Source of the DNA: Oenanthe sinensis
Lineage: Eukaryota; Streptophyta; Magnoliopsida; Apiales; Apiaceae
Assembly (NCBI GenBank): GCA_028671895.1
Contig: CM053802.1
Location: 31,844,201 to 31,908,200, forward strand
Direction: 5' to 3'
DNA: 64,000 nt
Each line of letters opens with the position of its first letter. Within the stretch, counting starts at the first letter, position 1. This document shows, piece after piece, positions 23,401-35,417 of the stretch. The translations under genes and the position numbers were made by a program. Below the pieces are notes generated by a model. It was given only the letters and a program-made list of their open reading frames with translations, ran no database searches and was not told the origin of the DNA.

Positions 23401-23802
23401 TGAACCTGAAAACAATTCCTAACAATTTGAGGTTTCATTCTTGACTCGTTAACACTTGAAAACAGTTTGTAGCTTCATTCTTGACTCGTTTCAACATGAA
23501 AACAACTTGTACACTCTTGTAGGATCAATCTTGGCTCATTTGAACTTGAAAACAATTCCTAACAACTTGAGGCTTTAATCTTGACTCGTTCAAACTTGAA
23601 AATAGTTTGTAGCTTCATTCTTGACTCGTTTCAACTTGAAAACAACTTGTACACTTTTATAGAATCAATCTTGGCACATTTGAACCTGAAAACAATTCCT
23701 AACAATTTGAGGCTTCATTCTTGACTCGTTAACACTTGAAAACAGTTTGTAGCTTCATTCTTGACTCGTTTCAACATGAAAACAACTTGTACACTCTTGT
23801 AG
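20442..23802 (+). repeat. Segment duplicated at offset 6303 bp (right copy)
   Basis: This is the partner of about 14139-17499. It opens with an A-gtg carrying TAGTGCGTAG and contains C, 142-bp Bf, B', the 139-bp/D dimer at 21284 and the module A-cat, Bf (AACACATG), A-aac, B, A-cc, B-ttcac, A-cat (CATTTCAAC), Bf at 22403-23522. Private changes are GGTACATTTG near 21713 and TTTAAGG near 22026. It is the last segment with C or D units until 35 kb and 62 kb respectively. Confidence 0.82.
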
Positions 23803-26800
23803 GATCAATCTTGGCTCATTTGAACTTGAAAACAATTCCTAACAACTTGAGGTTTTAATCTTGACTCGTTCAAACTTGAAAATAGGTTGTAGCTTCATTC
23901 TTGACTCGTTTCAACTTGAAAACAACTTGTACACTCTTATAGAATCAATCTTGGCACATTTGAACCTGAAAACAATTCCTAACAATTTGAGGTTTCATTC
24001 TTGACTCGTTAACACTTGAAAACAGTTTGTAGCTTCATTCTTGACTCGTTTCAACATGAAAACAACTTGTACACTCTTGTAGGATCAATCTTGGCTCATT
24101 TGAACTTGAAAACAATTCCTAACAACTTGAGGCTTTAATCTTGACTCGTTCAAACTTGAAAATAGTTTGTAGCTTCATTCTTGACTCGTTTCAACTTGAA
24201 AACAACTTGTACACTTTTATAGAATCAATCTTGGCACATTTGAACCTGAAAACAATTCCTAACAATTTGAGGCTTCATTCTTGACTCGTTAACACTTGAA
24301 AACAGTTTGTAGCTTCATTCTTGACTCGTTTCAACATGAAAACAACTTGTACACTCTTGTAGGATCAATCTTGGCTCATTTGAACTTGAAAACAATTCCT
24401 AACAACTTGAGGCTTTAATCTTGACTCGTTCAAACTTGAAAATAGGTTGTAGCTTCATTCTTGACTCGTTTCAACTTGAAAACAACTTGTACACTCTTGT
24501 AGAATCAATCTTGGCACATTTGAACCTGAAAACAATTCCTAACAATTTGAGGCTTCATTCTTGACTCGTTAACACTTGAAAACAGTTTGTAGCTTCATTC
24601 TTGACTCGTTTCAACATGAAAACAACTTGTACACTCTTGTAGGATCAATCTTGGCTCATTTGAACTTGAAAACAATTCCTAACAACTTGAGGTTTTAATC
24701 TTGACTCGTTCAAACTTGAAAATAGGTTGTAGCTTCATTCTTGACTCGTTTCAACTTGAAAACAACTTGTACACTCTTGTAGAATCAATCTTGGCACATT
24801 TGAACCTGAAAACAATTCCTAACAATTTGAGGTTTCATTCTTGACTCGTTAACACTTGAAAACAGTTTGTAGCTTCATTCTTGACTCGTTTCAACATGAA
24901 AACAACTTGTACACTCTTGTAGGATCAATCTTGGCTCATTTGAACTTGAAAACAATTCCTAACAACTTGAGGCTTTAATCTTGACTCGTTCAAACTTGAA
25001 AATAGTTTGTAGCTTCATTCTTGACTCGTTTCAACTTGAAAACAACTTGTACACTTTTATAGAATCAATCTTGGCACATTTGAACCTGAAAACAATTCCT
25101 AACAATTTGAGGCTTCATTTTTGACTCGTTAACACTTGAAAACAGTTTGTAGCTTCATTCTTGACTCGTTTCAACATGAAAACAACTTGTACACTCTTGT
25201 AGGATCAATCTTGGCTCATTTGAACTTGAAAACAATTCCTAACAACTTGAGGCTTTAATCTTGACTCGTTCAAACTTGAAAATAGGTTGTAGCTTCATTC
25301 TTGACTCGTTTCAACTTGAAAACAACTTGTACACTCTTGTAGAATCAATCTTGGCACATTTGAACCTGAAAACAATTCCTAACAATTTGAGGCTTCATTC
25401 TTGACTCGTTAACACTTGAAAACAGTTTGTAGCTTCATTCTTGACTCGTTTCAACTTGAAAACAACTTGTACACTCTTGTAGGATCAATCTTGGCTCATT
25501 TGAACTTGAAAACAATTCCTAACAACTTGAGGCTTTAATCTTGACTCGTTCAAACTTGAAAATAGTTTGTAGCTTCATTCTTGACTCGTTTCAACTTGAA
25601 AACAACTTGTACACTTTTATAGAATCAATCTTGGCACATTTGAACCTGAAAACAATTCCTAACAATTTGAGGCTTCATTCTTGACTCGTTAACACTTGAA
25701 AACAGTTTGTAGCTTCATTCTTGACTCGTTTCAACATGAAAACAACTTGTACACTCTTGTAGGATCAATCTTGGCTCATTTGAACTTGAAAACAATTCCT
25801 AACAACTTGAGGCTTTAATCTTGACTCGTTCAAACTTGAAAATAGGTTGTAGCTTCATTCTTGACTCGTTTCAACTTGAAAACAACTTGTACACTCTTGT
25901 AGAATCAATCTTGGCACATTTGAACCTGAAAACAATTCCTAACAATTTGAGGCTTCATTCTTGACTCGTTAACACTTGAAAACAGTTTGTAGCTTCATTC
26001 TTGACTCGTTTCAACATGAAAACAACTTGTACACTCTTGTAGGATCAATCTTGGCTCATTTGAACTTGAAAACAATTCCTAACAACTTGAGGTTTTAATC
26101 TTGACTCGTTCAAACTTGAAAATAGGTTGTAGCTTCATTCTTGACTCGTTTCAACTTGAAAACAACTTGTACACTCTTGTAGAATCAATCTTGGCACATT
26201 TGAACCTGAAAACAATTCCTAACAATTTGAGGTTTCATTCTTGACTCGTTAACACTTGAAAACAGTTTGTAGCTTCATTCTTGACTCGTTTCAACATGAA
26301 AACAACTTGTACACTCTTGTAGGATCAATCTTGGCTCATTTGAACTTGAAAACAATTCCTAACAACTTGAGGCTTTAATCTTGACTCGTTCAAACTTGAA
26401 AATAGTTTGTAGCTTCATTCTTGACTCGTTTCAACTTGAAAACAACTTGTACACTTTTATAGAATCAATCTTGGCACATTTGAACCTGAAAACAATTCCT
26501 AACAATTTGAGGCTTCATTCTTGACTCGTTAACACTTGAAAACAGTTTGTAGCTTCATTCTTGACTCGTTTCAACATGAAAACAACTTGTACACTCTTGT
26601 AGGATCAATCTTGGCTCATTTGAACTTGAAAACAATTCCTAACAACTTGAGGCTTTAATCTTGACTCGTTCAAACTTGAAAATAGGTTGTAGCTTCATTC
26701 TTGACTCGTTTCAACTTGAAAACAACTTGTACACTCTTGTAGAATCAATCTTGGCACATTTGAACCTGAAAACAATTCCTAACAATTTGAGGCTTCATTC

Positions 26801-29677
26801 TTGACTCGTTAACACTTGAAAACAGTTTGTAGCTTCATTCTTGACTCGTTTCAACATGAAAACAACTTGTACACTCTTGTAGGATCAATCTTGGCTCATT
26901 TGAACTTGAAAACAATTCCTAACAACTTGAGGCTTTAATCTTGACTCGTTCAAACTTGAAAATAGTTTGTAGCTTCATTCTTGACTCGTTTCAACTTGAA
27001 AACAACTTGTACACTTTTATAGAATCAATCTTGGCACATTTGAACCTGAAAACAATTCCTAACAATTTGAGGCTTCATTCTTGACTCGTTAACACTTGAA
27101 AACAGTTTGTAGCTTCATTCTTGACTCGTTTCAACATGAAAACAACTTGTACACTCTTGTAGGATCAATCTTGGCTCATTTGAACTTGAAAACAATTCCT
27201 AACAACTTGAGGCTTTAATCTTGACTCGTTCAAACTTGAAAATAGGTTGTAGCTTCATTCTTGACTCGTTTCAACTTGAAAACAACTTGTACACTCTTGT
27301 AGAATCAATCTTGGCACATTTGAACCTGAAAACAATTCCTAACAATTTGAGGCTTCATTCTTGACTCGTTAACACTTGAAAACAGTTTGTAGCTTCATTC
27401 TTGACTCGTTTCAACTTGAAAACAACTTGTACACTCTTGTAGGATCAATCTTGGCTCATTTGAACTTGAAAACAATTCCTAACAACTTGAGGCTTTAATC
27501 TTGACTCGTTCAAACTTGAAAATAGTTTGTAGCTTCATTCTTGACTCGTTTCAACTTGAAAACAACTTGTACACTTTTATAGAATCAATCTTGGCACATT
27601 TGAACCTGAAAACAATTCCTAACAATTTGAGGCTTCATTCTTGACTCGTTAACACTTGAAAACAGTTTGTAGCTTCATTCTTGACTCGTTTCAACATGAA
27701 AACAACTTGTACACTCTTGTAGGATCAATCTTGGCTCATTTGAACTTGAAAACAATTCCTAACAACTTGAGGCTTTAATCTTGACTCGTTCAAACTTGAA
27801 AATAGGTTGTAGCTTCATTCTTGACTCGTTTCAACTTGAAAACAACTTGTACACTCTTGTAGAATCAATCTTGGCACATTTGAACCTGAAAACAATTCCT
27901 AACAATTTGAGGCTTCATTCTTGACTCGTTAACACTTGAAAACAGTTTGTAGCTTCATTCTTGACTCGTTTCAACATGAAAACAACTTGTACACTCTTGT
28001 AGGATCAATCTTGGCTCATTTGAACTTGAAAACAATTCCTAACAACTTGAGGTTTTAATCTTGACTCGTTCAAACTTGAAAATAGGTTGTAGCTTCATTC
28101 TTGACTCGTTTCAACTTGAAAACAACTTGTACACTCTTGTAGAATCAATCTTGGCACATTTGAACCTGAAAACAATTCCTAACAATTTGAGGTTTCATTC
28201 TTGACTCGTTAACACTTGAAAACAGTTTGTAGCTTCATTCTTGACTCGTTTCAACATGAAAACAACTTGTACACTCTTGTAGGATCAATCTTGGCTCATT
28301 TGAACTTGAAAACAATTCCTAACAACTTGAGGCTTTAATCTTGACTCGTTCAAACTTGAAAATAGTTTGTAGCTTCATTCTTGACTCGTTTCAACTTGAA
28401 AACAACTTGTACACTTTTATAGAATCAATCTTGGCACATTTGAACCTGAAAACAATTCCTAACAATTTGAGGCTTCATTCTTGACTCGTTAACACTTGAA
28501 AACAGTTTGTAGCTTCATTCTTGACTCGTTTCAACATGAAAACAACTTGTACACTCTTGTAGGATCAATCTTGGCTCATTTGAACTTGAAAACAATTCCT
28601 AACAACTTGAGGCTTTAATCTTGACTCGTTCAAACTTGAAAATAGGTTGTAGCTTCATTCTTGACTCGTTTCAACTTGAAAACAACTTGTACACTCTTGT
28701 AGAATCAATCTTGGCACATTTGAACCTGAAAACAATTCCTAACAATTTGAGGCTTCATTCTTGACTCGTTAACACTTGAAAACAGTTTGTAGCTTCATTC
28801 TCGTTTCAACTTGAAAACAACTTGTACACTCTTGTAGGATCAATCTTGGCTCATTTGAACTTGAAAACAATTCCTAACAACTTGAGGCTTTAATCTTGAC
28901 TCGTTCAAACTTGAAAATAGTTTGTAGCTTCATTCTTGACTCGTTTCAACTTGAAAACAACTTGTACACTTTTATAGAATCAATCTTGGCACATTTGAAC
29001 CTGAAAACAATTCCTAACAATTTGAGGCTTCATTCTTGACTCGTTAACACTTGAAAACAGTTTGTAGCTTCATTCTTGACTCGTTTCAACATGAAAACAA
29101 CTTGTACACTCTTGTAGGATCAATCTTGGCTCATTTGAACTTGAAAACAATTCCTAACAACTTGAAGCTTTAATCTTGACTCGTTCAAACTTGAAAATAG
29201 GTTGTAGCTTCATTCTTGACTCGTTTCAACTTGAAAACAACTTGTACACTCTTGTAGAATCAATCTTGGCACATTTGAACCTGAAAACAATTCCTAACAA
29301 TTTGAGGCTTCATTCTTGACTCGTTAACACTTGAAAACAGTTTGTAGCTTCATTCTTGACTCGTTTCAACATGAAAACAACTTGTACACTCTTGTAGGAT
29401 CAATCTTGGCTCATTTGAACTTGAAAACAATTCCTAACAACTTGAGGCTTTAATCTTGACTCGTTCAAACTTGAAAATAGTTTGTAGCTTCATTCTTGAC
29501 TCGTTTCAACTTGAAAACAACTTGTACACTTTTATAGAATCAATCTTGGCACATTTGAACCTGAAAACAATTCCTAACAATTTGAGGCTTCATTCTTGAC
29601 TCGTTAACACTTGAAAACAGTTTGTAGCTTCATTCTTGACTCGTTTCAACATGAAAACAACTTGTACACTCTTGTAG
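23803..29677 (+). repeat. Low-complexity higher-order region of 4-mer and 6-mer blocks
   Basis: This region uses few monomer types: A-tt, B, A-tagg, then B or Bt (560 bp), sometimes extended by an A with GGTTTTAATC plus Bf (840 bp). A-tt starts at 24083, 24923, 25483, 26323, 26883, 27443, 28283, 28838 and 29398. Block order 560/840/560 is repeated as 24923-26882 and 26883-28837 (1960 and 1955 bp; the difference is the 5-bp deletion). GGTTTTAATC copies are at the monomers starting 23803, 24643, 26043 and 28003. No C, D, A-gc, A-gag or B' units occur here. Confidence 0.87.
28703..28837 (+). repeat. 135-bp B monomer with a 5-bp deletion
   Basis: At 28796-28803 the third sub-repeat reads CATTCTCGTTTCAAC where all others have CATTC-TTGAC-TCGTTTCAAC. 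TTGAC is missing. The deletion is flanked by TC (ATTC-TTGAC-TCG), compatible with slippage between TC repeats. It is the only indel larger than 2 bp in 64 kb, so it is a good unique marker for this array position. Confidence 0.93.
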
Positions 29678-31917
29678 GATCAATCTTGGCTCATTTGAAC
29701 TTGAAAACAATTCCTAAGAACTTGAGGCTTTAATCATGACTCGTTCAAACTTGAAAATAGTTTGTAGCTTCATTCTTGACTCGTTTCAACTTGAAAACAA
29801 CTTGTACACTCTTGTAGAATCAATCTTGGCACATTTGAACCTGAAAACAATTCCTAACAATTTGAGGTTTCATTCTTGACTCGTTAACACATGAAAACAG
29901 TTTGTAGCTTCATTCTTGACTCGTTTCAACATGAAAACAACTTGTACACTCTTGTAGTATCAATCTTGGCTCATTTGAACTTGAAAACAATTCCTAACAA
30001 CTTGAGGCTTTAATCTTGACTCGTTCAAACTTGAAAATAGTTTGTAGCTTCATTCTTGACTCGTTTCAACTGGAAAACAACTTGTAAACTTTTATAGCAT
30101 CAATCTTGGCACATTTGAACCTGAAAACAATTCCTAACAATTTGAGGCTTCATTCTTGACTCGTTAACACTTGAAAACAGTTTGTAGCTTCATTCTTGAC
30201 TCGTTTCAACATGAAAACAACTTGTACACTCTTGTAGGATCAATCTTGGCTCATTTGAACTTGAAAACAATTCCTAACACCTTGAGGCTTTAATCTTGAC
30301 TCGTTCAAACTTGAAAATAGTTTGTAGCTTCATTCTTGACTCGTTCCAACTTGAAAACAACTTGTACACTCTTGTAGAATCAATCTTGGCACATTTGAAC
30401 CTGAAGACAATTCCTAACAATTTGAGGCTTCATTCTTGACTCGTTCACACTTGAAAACAGTTTGTAGCTTCATTCTTGACTTGGTTCAACATGAAAACAA
30501 CTTGTACACTCTTGTAGGATCAATCTTGGCTCATTTCAACTTGAAAATAATTCCTAACAACTTGAGGCTTTAATCATGACTCGTTCAAACTTGAAAATAG
30601 TTTGTAGCTTCATTCTTGACTCGTTTCAACTTGAAAACAACTTGTACACTCTTGTAGAATCAATCTTGGCACATTTGAACCTGAAAACAATTCCTAACAA
30701 TTTGAGGTTTCATTCTTGACTCGTTAACACTTGAAAACAGTTTGTAGCTTCATTCTTGACTCGTTTCAACATGAAAACAACTTGTACACACTTGTAGGAT
30801 CAATCTTGGCTCAGTTGAACTTGAAAACAATTCCTAACAACTTGAGGCTTTAATCTTGACTCGTTCAAACTTGAAAATAGTTTGTAGCTTCATTCTTGAC
30901 TCGTTTCAACTTGAAAACAACTTGTACACTTTTATAGAATCAATCTTGGCACATTTGAACCTGAAAACAATTCCTAACAATTTGAGGCTTCATTCTTGAC
31001 TCGTTAACACTTGAAAACAGTTTGTAGCTTCATTCTTGACTCGTTTCAACATGAAAACAACTTGTACACTCTTGTAGGATCAATCTTGGCTCATTTGAAC
31101 TTGAAAACAATTCCTAACAACTTGAGGCTTTAATCTTGACTCGTTCAAACTTGAAAATAGGTTGTAGCTTCATTCTTGACTCGTTTCAACTTGAAAACAA
31201 CTTGTACACTCTTGTAGAATCAATCTTGGCACATTTGAACCTGAAAACAATTCCTAACAATTTGAGGCTTCATTCTTGACTCGTTAACACTTGAAAACAG
31301 TTTGTAGCTTCATTCTTGACTCGTTTCAACTTGAAAACAACTTGTACACTCTTGTAGTATCAATCTTGGCTCATTTGAACTTGAAAACAATTCCTAACAA
31401 CTTGAGGCTTTAATCTTGACTCGTTCAAACTTGAAAATAGTTTGTAGCTTCATTCTTGACTCGTTTCAACTTGAAAACAACTTGTAAACTTTTATAGCAT
31501 CAATCTTGGCACATTTGAACCTGAAAACAATTCCTAACAATTTGAGGTTTCATTCTTGACTCGTTAACACATGAAAACAGTTTGTAGCTTCATTCTTGAC
31601 TCGTTTCAACATGAAAACAACTTGTACACTCTTGTAGGATCAATCTTGGCTCATTTGAACTTGAAAACAATTCCTAACACCTTGAGGCTTTAATCTTGAC
31701 TCGTTCAAACTTGAAAATAGTTTGTAGCTTCATTCTTGACTCGTTCCAACTTGAAAACAACTTGTAAACTCTTGTAGAATCAATCTTGGCACATTTGAAC
31801 CTGAAAACAATTCCTAACAATTTGAGGCTTCATTCTTGACTCGTTCACACTTGAAAACAGTTTGTAGCTTCATTCTTGACTCGGTTCAACATGAAAACAA
31901 CTTGTACACTCTTGTAG

Positions 31918-32197
31918 GATCAATCTTGGCTCGTTTCAACTTGAAAATAATTCCTAACAACTTGAGGCTTTAATCATGACTCGTTCAAACTTGAAAATAG
32001 TTTGTAGCTTCATTCTTGACTCGTTTCAACATGAAAACAACTTGAACACTCTTGTAGGATCAATCTTGGCACATTTGAACCTGAAAACAATTCCTAACAA
32101 TTTGAGGTTTCATTCTTGACTCGTTAACACTTGAAAACAGTTTGTAGCTTCATTCTTGACTCGGTTCAACATGAAAACAACTTGTACACTCTTGTAG
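31918..32197 (+). repeat. Recombinant junction: A-cat with C-like end, then Bf starting GATC
   Basis: The A-cat monomer at 31918 ends with CAACATG and CTTGAACACTC, marks otherwise typical of type C. The next unit (32058) starts GATC like an A but continues GGCAC, AACCTG and GAGGTTTC, so it is a Bf body. This fits an exchange in the last sub-repeat bringing a C end and A-type boundary in front of a B body. Confidence 0.8.
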
Positions 32198-34717
32198 GAT
32201 CAATCTTGGCTCATTTGTACTTGAAAACAATTCCTAACAACTTGAGGCTTTAATCTTGACTCGTTCAAACTTGAAAATAGTTTGTAGCTTCATTCTTGAC
32301 TCGTTTCAACTTGAAAACAACTTGTCAACTTTTATAGCATCAATCTTGGCACATTTGAACCTGAAAACAATTCCTAACAATTTGAGGCTTCATTCTTGAC
32401 TCGTTAACACTTGAAAACAGTTTGTAGCTTCATTCTTGACTCGTTTCAACATGAAAACAACTTGTACACTCTTGTAGGATCAATCTTGGCTCATTTGAAC
32501 TTGAAAACAATTCCTAACACCTTGAGGCTTTAATCTTGACTCGTTCAAACTTGAAAATAGTTTGTAGCTTCATTCTTGACTTGTTCCAACTTGAAAATAA
32601 CTTGTAAACTTTTATAGCATCAATCTTGGCACATTTGAACCTGAAAACAATTCCTAACAATTTGAGGCTTCATTCTTGACTCGTTAACACTTGAAAACAG
32701 TTTGTAGCTTCATTCTTGACTCGTTTCAACATGAAAACAACTTGTACACTCTTGTAGGATCAATCTTGGCTCATTTGAACTTGAAAACAATTCCTAACAA
32801 CTTGAGGCTTTAATCTTGACTCGTTCAAACTTGAAAATAGTTTGTAGCTTCATTCTTGACTCGTTCCAACTTGAAAATAACTTGTACACTCTTGTAGAAT
32901 CAATCTTGGCACATTTGAACCTGAAAACAATTCCTAACAATTTGAGGCTTCATTCTTGACTCGTTAACACATGAAAACAGTTTGTAGCTTCATTCTTGAC
33001 TCGTTTCAACATGAAAACAACTTGTACACTCTTGTAGGATCAATCTTGGCTCATTTGAACTTGAAAACAATTCCTAACAACTTGAGGCTTTAATCTTGAC
33101 TCGTTCAAACTTGAAAATAGTTTGTAGCTTCATTCTTGACTCGTTTCAACTTGAAAACAACTTGTAAACTTTTATAGCATCAATCTTGGCACATTTGAAC
33201 CTGAAAACAATTCCTAACAATTTGAGGCTTCATTCTTGACTCGTTAACACTTGAAAACAGTTTGTAGCTTCATTCTTGACTCGTTTCAACATGAAAACAA
33301 CTTGTACACTCTTGTAGGATCAATCTTGGCTCATTTGAACTTGAAAACAATTCCTAACACCTTGAGGCTTTAATCTTGACTCGTTCAAACTTGAAAATAG
33401 TTTGTAGCTTCATTCTTGACTCGTTCCAACTTGAAAACAACTTGTACACTCTTGTAGAATCAATCTTGGCACATTTGAACCTGAAAACAATTCCTAACAA
33501 TTTGAGGCTTCATTCTTGACTCGTTCACACTTGAAAACAGTTTGTAGCTTCATTCTTGACTCGGTTCAACATGAAAACAACTTGTACACTCTTGTAGGAT
33601 CAATCTTGGCTCATTTCAACTTGAAAACAATTCCTAACAACTTGAGGCTTTAATCATGACTCGTTCAAACTTGAAAATAGTTTGTAGCTTCATTCTTGAC
33701 TCGTTTCAACTTGAAAACAACTTGTACACTCTTGTAGAATCAATCTTGGCACATTTGAACCTGAAAACAATTCCTAACAATTTGAGGTTTCATTCTTGAC
33801 TCGTTAACACTTGAAAACAGTTTGTAGCTTCATTCTTGACTCGTTTCAACATGAAAACAACTTGTACACTCTTGTAGGATCAATCTTGGCTCATTTGAAC
33901 TTGAAAACAATTCCTAACAACTTGAGGCTTTAATCTTGACTCGTTCAAACTTGAAAATAGTTTGTAGCTTCATTCTTGACTCGTTTCAACTTGAAAACAA
34001 CTTGTACACTTTTATAGAATCAATCTTGGCACATTTGAACCTGAAAACAATTCCTAACAATTTGAGGCTTCATTCTTGACTCGTTAACACTTGAAAACAG
34101 TTTGTAGCTTCATTCTTGACTCGTTTCAACATGAAAACAACTTGTACACTCTTGTAGGATCAATCTTGGCTCATTTGAACTTGAAAACAATTCCTAACAA
34201 CTTGAGGCTTTAATCTTGACTCGTTCAAACTTGAAAATAGGTTGTAGCTTCATTCTTGACTCGTTTCAACTTGAAAACAACTTGTACACTCTTGTAGAAT
34301 CAATCTTGGCACATTTGAACCTGAAAACAATTCCTAACAATTTGAGGTTTCATTCTTGACTCGTTAACACATGAAAACAGTTTGTAGCTTCATTCTTGAC
34401 TCGTTTCAACTTGAAAACAACTTGTACACTCTTGTAGGATCAATCTTGGCTCATTTGAACTTGAAAACAATTCCTAACAACTTGAGGCTTTAATCATGAC
34501 TCGTTCAAACTTGAAAATAGTTTGTAGCTTCATTCTTGACTCGTTTCAACTTGAAAACAACTTGTACACTCTTGTAGAATCAATCTTGGCACATTTGAAC
34601 CTGAAAACAATTCCTAACAATTTGAGGTTTCATTCTTGACTCGTTAACACATGAAAACAGTTTGTAGCTTCATTCTTGACTCGTTTCAACATGAAAACAA
34701 CTTGTACACTCTTGTAG

Positions 34718-34997
34718 GATCAATCTTGCCTCATTTGAACTTGAAAACAATTCCTAACAACTTGAGGCTTTAATCTTGACTCGTTCAAACTTGAAAATAG
34801 TTTGTAGCTTCATTCTTGACTCGTTTCAACTTGAAAACAACTTGTAAACTCTTGTAGGATCAATCTTGGCTCATTTGAACTTGAAAACAATTCCTAACAA
34901 CTTGAGGCTTTAATCTTGACTCGTTCAAACTTGAAAATAGTTTGTAGCTTCATTCTTGACTCGTTCCAACTTGAAAACAACTTGTACACTCTTGTAG
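34718..34997 (+). repeat. A-A junction breaking the A/B alternation
   Basis: Two A monomers lie side by side. The first (34718) has CTTGCCTC and the unusual end GTAAACTCTTGTAG. The second (34858) has GTTCCAAC, normally found in A-cc, but CAACTTGAGG. A one-monomer (140 bp) out-of-dimer-register exchange explains it. The mixed marks of both units suggest the crossover ran through the third sub-repeat of the first. Confidence 0.85.
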
Positions 34998-35417
34998 AAT
35001 CAATCTTGGCACATTTGAACCTGAAAACAATTCCTAACAATTTGAGGCTTCATTCTTGACTCGTTCACACTTGAAAACAGTTTGTAGCTTCATTCTTGAC
35101 TCGGTTCAACATGAAAACAACTTGTACACTCTTGTAGGATCAATCTTGGCTCATTTCAACTTGAAAACAATTCCTAACAACTTGAGGCTTTAATCATGAC
35201 TCGTTCAAACTTGAAAATAGTTTGTAGCTTCATTCTTGACTCGTTTCAACTTGAAAACAACTTGTACACTCTTGTAGAATCAATCTTGGCACATTTGAAC
35301 CTGAAAACAATTCCTAACAATTTGAGGTTTCATTCTTGACTCGTTAACACTTGAAAACAGTTTGTAGCTTCATTCTTGACTCGTTTCAACTTGAAAACAA
35401 CTTGTACACTCTTGTAG

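Larger units (their letters stand above)
29678..35417 (+). repeat. Irregular mosaic of A-aac, A-cc, A-cat and Bf monomers
   Basis: There are forty-one monomers with no long-range period that I could see. The eight-mer A-cat, Bf (AACACATG), A-aac, B, A-cc, B-ttcac, A-cat (TTTCAAC), Bf opens the region at 29678, matching 16100 and 22403. Parts recur around 31358, 32198, 33038 and 34438. Single-copy substitutions are denser here than in neighbouring blocks, for example AACTGGAAAAC near 30070, TCAGTTGAAC near 30812, CTTGTCAAC near 32323 and CATTTGTAC near 32213. That is consistent with an older, less homogenised part of the array. Confidence 0.8.
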
